17,206 nucleotides of DNA from contig JAJCYK010000306.1 of assembly GCA_029262935.1 (NCBI GenBank), forward strand, positions 1 to 17,206, in the 5' to 3' direction. The notes under the pieces are model-generated. The model saw only the letters and a list, made by a program, of their open reading frames with translations, made no database searches and had not been told where the DNA came from. A program made the translations under genes and the position numbers. This document shows, one piece after another, positions 7,729 to 14,425 of the stretch (position 1 is its first letter; every line of letters begins with the position of its first letter). This DNA is from Cytophagales bacterium (lineage in GTDB: Bacteria > Bacteroidota > Bacteroidia > Cytophagales > Cyclobacteriaceae).

Positions 7729-8940
7729 ATGATTACCAGACGAGATATTTTAAAAAATTTATCCACTTTGCCTTTGTTGGGCGGATTGTTCGGAACGGGG
7801 CTAGTAACCGGAGCTAGTGCAATGCCCACCTTGACTTCCAGGAACTATTTCAAAGAATTGGGGGTGCGGACATTTATAAATGCTGCCGGCACATACACGT
7901 CCATGACGGGTTCCCTAATGCCTGCGGAGGTAAGTGATGCCATTAAATATGCTACTGGAGACTATGTAAACCTGGATGAATTACAAGATCGGGTAGGAGA
8001 GCGCATTGCCGAATTGGTGCAGTGTGAATACGCCACAGTGACTACTGGCGCTGCTTCCGCAATTACTTTCGGAATTGCAGGGGTACTAACTGGCTTGGAC
8101 GAAAGCAAAGTTGCACAAATTCCAAACCTTACAGGTCTTAAAAGCGAGGTGATCATGCAAAAGTCTCATGAAATAGGTTATGCTCACGCGCTAAAAAACT
8201 GTGGAGTGAAAATAGTTTTCGTGGAAACCCGAAAAGAATTGGAGCGAGCCATTAACGACCAAACCGCCTTGCTGTGGTTTTTAAACGCTCATAATTTTAA
8301 AGGCCAAATTCGTGATGAAGAATGGGTTGAGGTGGGTCGAAAACATGGTATTCCCACATTCAATGATTGTGCGGCGGATGTACCCCCGGTAGAAAACCTG
8401 TGGAAGTATACAAAAATGGGATTCGACTTGGTTTGTTTTTCAGGAGGTAAGGGGATTCGAGGCCCGCAAAGTGCAGGTTTATTGTTAGGAAAAAGGGATT
8501 TGATCAAAGCGGCACGATTGCATGCGCCACCAAGAGGCAACACGGTGGGTAGAGGGATGAAGGTAAATAAGGAGGAGATTTTGGGTATGCTGGTAGCTTT
8601 GGAGCTTTATCTAAACAAAGACCACGAAAAGGAATGGAAACTGTGGGAAGCTCAAATCAAATTGATTCATGATGCTGCCATTGCAGTCAAAGGAGTTGAA
8701 CCTACCATTCACGTGCCAGAAGTGGCCAATCACGTGCCTTCCTTAAAACTACGCTGGGACCAAAAGGCTATAAAAATTACTCCAGATGGGCTCCGGGAGC
8801 AACTGCGTACGGGGCACCCTTCCATAGAGACTGTGGGTGATAAGGAGTATGTTGGGATTACTACTTGGATGCTGCAACCGGGACAGGAAAGAACGGTAGC
8901 CAAGCGTATTCAGGAGATACTTGTAGAAGCGACAGGCTAA
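7729..8940 (+). CDS. SelA-like PLP-dependent enzyme (glucosaminate ammonia-lyase-like) with Tat signal
   Basis: 403 residues. The N-terminus MITRRDILKNL fits the twin-arginine consensus (RRxxLK) and is followed by a hydrophobic LPLLGGLFGTGLVTG segment and ASA-M as a possible cleavage site. The rest is a fold-type I PLP enzyme of the SelA-related group: INAAGTYTSMTGSLMP, YATVTTGAASAITFG, FNDCAADVPP with D213 or D217 as the candidate pyridine-ring Asp, and FSGGKGIRGPQSAG with K241 as the Schiff-base lysine. It lacks the tRNA-binding N-terminal domain of true selenocysteine synthase. Characterised relatives include D-glucosaminate(-6-phosphate) ammonia lyases (DgaE-like), often encoded next to the amidohydrolase type found at 3933. 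PLP must be bound before or during folding in the cytoplasm, which is consistent with Tat export of a folded protein. It is the last gene of the operon, and its stop overlaps the end of the opposite-strand gene by 4 bp. Confidence 0.85.
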   Translation: MITRRDILKNLSTLPLLGGLFGTGLVTGASAMPTLTSRNYFKELGVRTFINAAGTYTSMTGSLMPAEVSDAIKYATGDYVNLDELQDRVGERIAELVQCEYATVTTGAASAITFGIAGVLTGLDESKVAQIPNLTGLKSEVIMQKSHEIGYAHALKNCGVKIVFVETRKELERAINDQTALLWFLNAHNFKGQIRDEEWVEVGRKHGIPTFNDCAADVPPVENLWKYTKMGFDLVCFSGGKGIRGPQSAGLLLGKRDLIKAARLHAPPRGNTVGRGMKVNKEEILGMLVALELYLNKDHEKEWKLWEAQIKLIHDAAIAVKGVEPTIHVPEVANHVPSLKLRWDQKAIKITPDGLREQLRTGHPSIETVGDKEYVGITTWMLQPGQERTVAKRIQEILVEATG

Positions 8941-10844
8941 AGGTTGTGAAATGGCTTGAATACCTGGTCTAAAAGATATGCTGCTTCTTTACGGGTGATG
9001 GGTTGCTGAGGATTAAAATATTCCATGCCCGTCCACGGATGCAGCCAACCCTTTTGAAAGCAGTAATTAATGGCTGAGTCTGACGCAGTTGTGTCCAAAT
9101 ATGGGGCGGATTGATTTGGGCTGGGACCACCTACAGCATGCCACAGGTCTTGAAGCATTTCAGATCTAGTAAGTACATCGTCTGTTTCGAACTCCCGTAT
9201 AACATCTACATTTAATGTTTCTAAGGCCTTAATCAAATCGCTAATAAAGAAAGCACTGTCAGGATAGAACCAGGTTTGATTGGCCCATTTATAGGGCACT
9301 CCTGTGCCATGCATTAGCCCCGTTAGCCCCACTCTTTGTATGGCTGGGAAGTACAAACTGTCTTGAGGCTTGGTGTCTAGAAATGGTAGTAACCAGCACC
9401 CTTGCTCCAATAAATGTTGCTGTAAGGTGCGTAAAGGAAGTTCACGAGGTTGGTGTTGGTCCAATACACTAAGCGCGGCCGCTGCGCCTGCAGCTTGGCC
9501 AATTAAAATAACACAGGGTTGTAATCTGGTAGCTCCGTTGGCCAAATGGCTAACAGAAATGCTTTTCTCTCCTACGATAATACCATTGGTAGTTTGTGGA
9601 ATTAAACAACCATAAGGTATCGAAAATGAAGGAATAGCAGGAAATGTTTCCTCTGCTGCCAATGCGTTCTTGCCGTGATGATGGTCCAGTGGATAGTCAC
9701 CCACAGCAACTGCGGATTGATACAGGTCGTAAAATTGAGGTTCAACCAAATGATTTATCGTCAAAAATTCCAAGCCTTGTACCCGACGGCTTTCACGATG
9801 ATAGGGAATAAATGGTAAACCATCCTCAGTGGGATAGTCCTCCGCAATCCCCAAATTGCTAAGTCCGGCTAGGGTCTGCAGATGGTACAAGAATCTCAAA
9901 GATTGCAGTTTGGCCTCATTATAGACCTCCTGGCGCTCCTGCCAAGTCATGTTTACACTATTTAGATAGTAGTCATTACCATTATTTGGCCAATTGATCA
10001 TGTACTTGTTGTTGGGAAGCTTGCCATAATCCAACATTTGGGCACAACTTAAAATGGTGACCTCTTCGTCGTCACAAGCTTCACGACATACACATTCAAA
10101 TTCTTGCGGGTCATAACCCGGTGGTTCTTGGATGCTATGACTAGTCTCTGCTCCAAAGTCCTTAAGGATCATGGTGTAGGTAAGATCTTGAATATGATCG
10201 GTTCCTAAGCTAGGAGCAGGTGCTTCTAGGGTAAGGGATTTAGCATCCTGGCCAAAATGGAAGGGTATATCCGCCAGAGCCAAGACGTCTCCGAGTTCGG
10301 TGGCTTCAATGGTTATGTCTGCCTTAACTTTTAGGGTATCCTGACTTTGATTTACGAACCAAACACCGATAACAGTGTCTTCAATTTTGACTACATGAAT
10401 AGGAATGTATCCATGAAAACGTTTTATACTTGCTTGAGCGTCCAACAGATTATTCCAAATCTGATTTCCAACATGAGGTTCGAACTGAGTGTTGCTCACC
10501 CATCCTGTGGCCACACTGTCTGGGCCTCCATAATACTCGTAAAGTTGTTCGCGAAATTCTCCCCATATGCCTGATGGTAGTTGGTGGTTGCCATCGGTGG
10601 CACTGACTCCAGCAGATGTAAGCATACCACCTAGCCATGGCGTTTCTTCCACCACGATCACCTGGGCCCCACTGCGCGCAGCTTGGAGTGCCGCAGCTAC
10701 CCCGCTAGTACCTGCACCAACTACCAGTACTTCAGTTTGGAATTCCTGATGAGGTGATGGTTCAAGTTTATTACAGCCTACACTGCATGAGATCAGGGTC
10801 AGCCAAAAGAAAAATTTGAAACTCAACCAAAGGAAACCCCTCAT
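8937..10844 (-). CDS. FAD-dependent oxidoreductase lipoprotein with SLH-like C-terminal region
   Basis: 635 residues. The N-terminal hydrophobic segment ends in LISC (C20), a good lipobox; C24 is an alternative. The dinucleotide-binding start follows at VLVVGAGTSGVAAAL (GxGxxG 43-48, with E66 at the end of strand 2) and WLGGMLTSAGV, as in the FAD_oxidored (Pfam PF12831-type) family. Near residue 450, PCVILIGQAAGAAAALS is the C-terminal FAD-binding motif. Substrates of this family are mostly unknown; members are common in glycan-use loci of Bacteroidota and Planctomycetota. The last ~120 residues look like two degenerate S-layer homology repeats (about 515-570 and 580-630, the second with YFNPQQPITRKEAAYLL). 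It follows the DUF1080 gene by 5 bp, which suggests cotranscription. A role in oxidising a sugar or sugar acid outside the cytoplasm is inference. Confidence 0.8.
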   Translation of the reverse strand: MRGFLWLSFKFFFWLTLISCSVGCNKLEPSPHQEFQTEVLVVGAGTSGVAAALQAARSGAQVIVVEETPWLGGMLTSAGVSATDGNHQLPSGIWGEFREQLYEYYGGPDSVATGWVSNTQFEPHVGNQIWNNLLDAQASIKRFHGYIPIHVVKIEDTVIGVWFVNQSQDTLKVKADITIEATELGDVLALADIPFHFGQDAKSLTLEAPAPSLGTDHIQDLTYTMILKDFGAETSHSIQEPPGYDPQEFECVCREACDDEEVTILSCAQMLDYGKLPNNKYMINWPNNGNDYYLNSVNMTWQERQEVYNEAKLQSLRFLYHLQTLAGLSNLGIAEDYPTEDGLPFIPYHRESRRVQGLEFLTINHLVEPQFYDLYQSAVAVGDYPLDHHHGKNALAAEETFPAIPSFSIPYGCLIPQTTNGIIVGEKSISVSHLANGATRLQPCVILIGQAAGAAAALSVLDQHQPRELPLRTLQQHLLEQGCWLLPFLDTKPQDSLYFPAIQRVGLTGLMHGTGVPYKWANQTWFYPDSAFFISDLIKALETLNVDVIREFETDDVLTRSEMLQDLWHAVGGPSPNQSAPYLDTTASDSAINYCFQKGWLHPWTGMEYFNPQQPITRKEAAYLLDQVFKPFHNL

Positions 10845-10849
10845 TCTTG

Positions 10850-11434
10850 TTACTTGGCTAGAGACAGATTGCGCCAGTGTACTTTAATGCCTCCACCATC
10901 ATGGATTTGCAAAGCAATCTTGCCAGTGGCTTTACCAATTTTATCGTCTTCTAATTCGATCATCATTTGGCCATTCAACCAGGTAGTCACTTTGTTTCCT
11001 TTTACTTTAATGCGCATGGTATTCCATTCTCCCATTTTTAAAGCTTTATCCTTGCTAGGGTCAGGCTTAATAAGCCAACCTCGACCGTAGGATTCGTATA
11101 TGCCACCACTATCATGGCCGGGGGGGGCCACTTCTGCTTGCCAGCCGGTGATTTTTGTGCCTTCGATGGAGGATCGAAAAAACACACCACTGTTGCCGTT
11201 GGCCTCTTGTTTAAATTCCAGGGTTAAATCAATATCTTTAAACTCCTCCGTGGTTGCCAAGTATCCATATCCCTTATCAGGACCGCTTTCGCAGATCAAC
11301 TCGCCATTTTCTACGTACCACTTTTCCGTACCAAATATTTCCCAGCCAGTGAGATCTTCGCCATTGAACAGTGACACTTCTTGGACAGGTGCAGATGCCC
11401 ATAGTAGGCTGATTAAAAAACTAATATAGATCAT
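10850..11434 (-). CDS. Secreted DUF1080 (3-keto-disaccharide hydrolase-like) protein
   Basis: 194 residues with a signal peptide (hydrophobic 2-16). The mature protein is a single DUF1080 domain (PF06439-type jelly roll): LFNGEDLTGWEIFG at the start, then NGELICESG, DIDLTLEFKQEANGNSGVFFRSS, then WQAEVAPPGHDSGGIYESYGRGWL, MGEWNTMRIKVKGN and ALQIHDGGGIKVHWRNL. This order is diagnostic. Family members have been linked to cleavage of 3-keto-glycosides formed by sugar 3-dehydrogenases; others are simple binding modules. It is encoded just ahead of an FAD oxidoreductase, which could supply a keto-sugar, although that oxidoreductase is not the classical GMC type. A candidate -7 element lies about 20 nt upstream of its start. 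Confidence 0.85.
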   Translation of the reverse strand: MIYISFLISLLWASAPVQEVSLFNGEDLTGWEIFGTEKWYVENGELICESGPDKGYGYLATTEEFKDIDLTLEFKQEANGNSGVFFRSSIEGTKITGWQAEVAPPGHDSGGIYESYGRGWLIKPDPSKDKALKMGEWNTMRIKVKGNKVTTWLNGQMMIELEDDKIGKATGKIALQIHDGGGIKVHWRNLSLAK

Positions 11435-11453
11435 TGATTCTATTATTTTAATT

Positions 11454-11461
11454 CAAACTTA
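11454..11461 (-). promoter_or_regulatory. Candidate Bacteroidota -7 element ahead of the DUF1080 gene
   Basis: Read on the minus strand, bases 11461 to 11454 give TAAGTTTG, an exact match to the Bacteroidota -7 consensus TAnnTTTG, 20 nt before the ATG. No good TTTG-type -33 element lies at the expected 19-20 bp spacing, so support is partial. Confidence 0.25.
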
Positions 11462-11564
11462 TTTTCAAATAAACTCATAATTGTAAGCAGAAACACTACA
11501 TACTAATAACTTTTGCCGCCAATTTGCTATTTCCAGCCAAAAATCTCGGTCCATCCTCAATCGC

Positions 11565-11601
11565 GAATGCACGTAAAGTTGACTTTAGATACAAAGCATT
11601 C
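11565..11601 (-). terminator. Nested inverted repeats after the sulfatase gene
   Basis: GAATGC (11565-11570) pairs with GCATTC (11596-11601). Inside it, TAAAGT (11574-11579) and ACTTTA (11582-11587) form a second inverted repeat. The structure lies about 32 nt past the sulfatase stop in the 198-bp gap before the DUF1080 gene, with a T run (ATTTTT on the minus strand near 11542) further on. It may end or stabilise the sulfatase mRNA. The inner loop is very short and the T run is distant, so it is not a standard intrinsic terminator. Confidence 0.3.
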
Positions 11602-11632
11602 ACGAATCTTGACGAGTAAGCTTCCTTTACAC

Positions 11633-13081
11633 TTATAACGCTCCAGACTTTCTCACGTTTTCACCTTTTATGCCCACCAGGTTATCACCTAGATCTTTCC
11701 GGGCCTCTGCGGCAATTTTCTGTAACAGGTCCACTTTCTCCGGATATAGCGCTTTTACATCATAAGCCTCACCTGGGTCTCTTCTTAAATTGTACAAGGC
11801 CAAGCCGGTAGTGTCTTTGTTATAGGGTCCTGGCCAACCATCATTACCCGGAAGTACCTTACGGTAGGACTGCGTAGTAACATGAGGAAACACCAGTTTC
11901 CACTGCTGATGTCGGACGGCCTCCAGATCGTTTTGGTGATAATAATAATACAACGTTTCTCTGGGGCTTGAAGTAGTGTTACCCTTTATCAGTGAGGTAA
12001 TATCCAAGCCATCAATCCGGTTTGTTGGCAATGTGGCCCCTGTTAAATTGGCGAGAGTAGGCAACAAATCCATGGTGCTGGCCAATTGATTATTAACGGT
12101 ACCGGCTGGAATCACACTAGGCCATCTCATTACACAAGGTATGCGTTGTCCTCCTTCGTAAGTAGTTCCCTTTCCTTCACGAAGCCCTCCCGTAGAGCCA
12201 CCATGATTGCCAAAATTAAGCCAAGGCCCGTTATCTGAGACGAATATTACCAAAGTGTTTTCTGTTAAATTCAATTGATCCAAGGTCGCCATGATTTGGC
12301 CCACGGACCAATCAATTTCCATTATAACATCACCATATAGTCCTTGCTTACTTTTCCCTCGAAACTTGTCGGAAACTCCTAATGGGACATGCGCCATGGT
12401 GTGAGGCAAGTACAAAAAGAAAGGTTCTGCCTGGTGCCTTTTAATGAAATCAACAGCTTTTTCCGTATATCGGGTGGTCAGTTGGTCTTGATGATCCAGA
12501 CTCGTTATATGTTCTAAAGTTTCATTTCCTTCGATAAGAGGCAGTGGCGGATAGCGGAATTTTCGATGCGTGCTATCTACTGCCTTTCCATCAAATTCTA
12601 CGGGCCACATATCGTTTGAATAAGGTATGCCAAAGTATTCGTCAAACCCATGCTGCAAAGGTAAAAAAGGTTCTTGGTGCCCCAGATGCCATTTGCCAAT
12701 TGCACCTGTGGCATAACCCATAGGTTTTAACATCTCCGCTATAGTGGTTTCTTGAGCGTTTATTCCAATCTTAGACCAGGGGAACAAGGCACCCGTGATA
12801 CCAATACGGTTGGGGTAGCATCCGGTCATTAATGCTGCTCTGGAAGCACTGCATACCGCTTGGCCAGCATAAAAATGAGTAAATCTCATACCCTCCGTGG
12901 CCAATTTGTCCAGATTGGAAGTGGAAAAGTCAGTAGCACCGAAGCTTCCCAAATCTCCATAGCCTTGGTCATCCGTAAAAACAACAACTATATTAGGTAG
13001 GCGCTTTTCCAATGTCGGTTGACAGCTTGACCCAATACAAATCAAGATACAGATACTAAGCAATTTCTTAAGGCAGTTCAT
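11633..13081 (-). CDS. Arylsulfatase A-like sulfatase lipoprotein
   Basis: 482 residues. A signal segment ends in IGSSC (C20), a lipobox. The sulfatase domain follows: PNIVVVFTDDQGYGDLG with metal ligands D37 and D38, then the sulfatase signature CSASRAALMTG, with C77 as the residue converted to formylglycine and R81. AIGKWHLGH, the DNGP motif (SDNGPWLNFGNHGG) and GKGTTYEGGQRIP complete the active site. Overall order and spacing resemble arylsulfatase A (GIPYSNDMWP, DLLPTLANLTGA). The signature has Ala where Pro is more common (CxAxR instead of CxPxR), a known variant. Function: removal of sulfate esters from a sulfated sugar or glycan at the cell surface or in the periplasm. No maturase gene is in the window. 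Divergent from the ROK/NagB pair, and in the same orientation as DUF1080 and the oxidoreductase. Confidence 0.9.
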   Translation of the reverse strand: MNCLKKLLSICILICIGSSCQPTLEKRLPNIVVVFTDDQGYGDLGSFGATDFSTSNLDKLATEGMRFTHFYAGQAVCSASRAALMTGCYPNRIGITGALFPWSKIGINAQETTIAEMLKPMGYATGAIGKWHLGHQEPFLPLQHGFDEYFGIPYSNDMWPVEFDGKAVDSTHRKFRYPPLPLIEGNETLEHITSLDHQDQLTTRYTEKAVDFIKRHQAEPFFLYLPHTMAHVPLGVSDKFRGKSKQGLYGDVIMEIDWSVGQIMATLDQLNLTENTLVIFVSDNGPWLNFGNHGGSTGGLREGKGTTYEGGQRIPCVMRWPSVIPAGTVNNQLASTMDLLPTLANLTGATLPTNRIDGLDITSLIKGNTTSSPRETLYYYYHQNDLEAVRHQQWKLVFPHVTTQSYRKVLPGNDGWPGPYNKDTTGLALYNLRRDPGEAYDVKALYPEKVDLLQKIAAEARKDLGDNLVGIKGENVRKSGAL

Positions 13082-13169
13082 AAATTGGAATTGAGTATTT
13101 AGGTTAAATGTTATGGGATATTACCGCTAGTAAGTTAACGCTGCATGTTACAATACTTCCTGTTTTTTC

Positions 13170-13185
13170 ACCCTTACTTAAGGGT
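13170..13185. promoter_or_regulatory. 16-bp palindrome, candidate operator
   Basis: ACCCTTA (13170-13176), spacer CT, TAAGGGT (13179-13185): a perfect dyad of 7-bp arms with a 2-bp spacer, about 90 bp upstream of the sulfatase start and 240 bp upstream of the ROK start. Size and symmetry suit a dimeric transcription factor. No such regulator gene is in the window. Confidence 0.4.
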
Positions 13186-13248
13186 CCTAAATTTCGATTT
13201 AATTTAAACCTCAGACATGTTTTTTAGCTCAACGGTACTGTTTTGTAT

Positions 13249-13305
13249 CTGAACGACTTTTTAAGCTGTTAGGAAGCTTTTGAGGGAGCGACTGGAGTCG
13301 TTCAG
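13249..13305. repeat. 10-bp perfect inverted repeat
   Basis: CTGAACGACT (13249-13258) and AGTCGTTCAG (13296-13305) are exact reverse complements separated by 37 bp. It lies 120 bp upstream of the ROK start. It could form a stem in the ROK-NagB leader transcript, or be two binding half-sites for a regulator that loops or spans several helical turns. Confidence 0.45.
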
Positions 13306-13425
13306 CTAATATATTTTGTGAATTTGACCCTCCAAGCTAATTTCGAAATAATGTATTGATCGTGAAAGTCTTCAAAGCGAATAAATTGAACGGCGATTTT
13401 TATAACACACTTGAGATGATATCAG

Positions 13426-14397
13426 ATGTATTTAGGGGTTGATGTAGGTGGTACTAATACCAAATTAGGCGTAGTGGATGAGGCAGGAACTTTTGTGTTG
13501 GAAACATCCTTTAGGACGACGGCATACAGCAGTGCTGACCACTTTTTATCTGCACTTGAAGGAGAGATCAATAGATTGATATCTTTGTTGAATTCTCAAA
13601 TCAAAGGTATAGGGTTAGGGGCGCCCAGTGCGGACTATCGCACGGGTACCATTACTAACGCGGCAAACCTGGGCTGGACAGGAAAACTGGATATAAAACA
13701 GTATTTGGAAAAGGCCATAGGTTCAGTAATCAGAGTTACTAATGACGCAAATCTTCCAGCCATTGGTGAAATGACTTATGGTGCGGCCAAAGGAATGCAG
13801 AATTTTATTACCATCAGTTTAGGTACAGGCCTGGGTAGTGGTGTGGTTTGTAATGGCAGTTTAGTAGCTGGACATCATGGTATGGCTGGGGAATTAGGGC
13901 ATGCCATTGTCGATCCAAACGGAAGGATTTGTGGATGTGGCCGTCGTGGATGTTTAGAAACTTATGTTTCTGCCACAGGCTTAAAACGGACAGTCTTCGA
14001 TCTGCTGGCCCAGCAGAATGGTGGACAAAGCACAATGATGGAATACAGTTTCCAAGAATTAACCGCCGATCAGATCACATCCGCGGCTTTAGATGGAGAC
14101 CAGATTGCTATTGATGCGTTAGAAATTACCGGTACAACTTTGGGTAAGGCATTGGCTAACGTACTTTGTTTGATAGACCCGGAGGCCATTTTCTTAGTAG
14201 GTGGAATGGCTTATGCTGGGGAACTGTTATTTAAACCTACCCGCAAAGCTATGAAAGAAAACATGCTAAATAATTTTAACAGTGAAGTTGAAATTAGACC
14301 AAGCTTACTGCCACTTGATCGCCTTTCTGTACTTGGCGCTTGTGGTTTGATATCGGGTTTGAAAAAGACCCAATCTGCAATAAATACAATGAACTAG
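13426..14397 (+). CDS. ROK-family sugar kinase (glucokinase/N-acetylhexosamine kinase type)
   Basis: 323 residues, full length for a ROK kinase, starting directly with the phosphate-binding motif LGVDVGGTNTKLG; there is no N-terminal helix-turn-helix, so it is a kinase and not a ROK repressor. Catalytic base D107 is in VTNDANLPAIGE. The second ATP motif is ISLGTGLGSGVV. The ROK signature has H159 in GELGHAIVD and the zinc cysteines C169, C171 and C176 in CGCGRRGCLE (E178). Likely reaction: ATP-dependent 6-phosphorylation of glucose, GlcNAc or a related hexosamine in the cytoplasm. It is followed after 28 bp by the NagB-PIG-L fusion, which favours an amino sugar over glucose, but specificity cannot be decided from sequence. 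Confidence 0.85.
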   Translation: MYLGVDVGGTNTKLGVVDEAGTFVLETSFRTTAYSSADHFLSALEGEINRLISLLNSQIKGIGLGAPSADYRTGTITNAANLGWTGKLDIKQYLEKAIGSVIRVTNDANLPAIGEMTYGAAKGMQNFITISLGTGLGSGVVCNGSLVAGHHGMAGELGHAIVDPNGRICGCGRRGCLETYVSATGLKRTVFDLLAQQNGGQSTMMEYSFQELTADQITSAALDGDQIAIDALEITGTTLGKALANVLCLIDPEAIFLVGGMAYAGELLFKPTRKAMKENMLNNFNSEVEIRPSLLPLDRLSVLGACGLISGLKKTQSAINTMN

Positions 14398-14425
14398 GCA
14401 TTAACGTAATAGGACATAATCAATC

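Larger units (their letters stand above)
13082..13425. promoter_or_regulatory. Divergent intergenic region between sulfatase and ROK kinase genes
   Basis: About 340 bp between two divergent genes, so promoters for both directions should lie here. I could not place an unambiguous TTTG/TAnnTTTG pair. The stretch TATATTTTG at 13310-13318 is near-consensus, but its spacing is off. The region holds a 16-bp palindrome and a 10-bp inverted repeat, listed separately. No short ORF or RNA gene was recognised. Confidence 0.6.

Noticed and set aside
7729..8940. True selenocysteine synthase (SelA)
   Set aside because: Shorter, with an export signal, no tRNA-binding N-terminal domain and no selenoprotein genes nearby; it fits the SelA-related lyase group.
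11100..11429. 109-residue plus-strand open frame opposite the DUF1080 gene
   Set aside because: Composition is Ser/Pro-rich shadow sequence, with no motif; the minus-strand DUF1080 domain is certain.
11936..11951. Short ATA/ATAAT-type repeat in the sulfatase gene
   Set aside because: It encodes consecutive Tyr residues (a YYYY run) inside a conserved enzyme; too short to be a functional repeat.
13426..14397. ROK protein as a transcription repressor
   Set aside because: It starts directly at the ATP-binding motif with no helix-turn-helix domain, and the kinase residues are intact.
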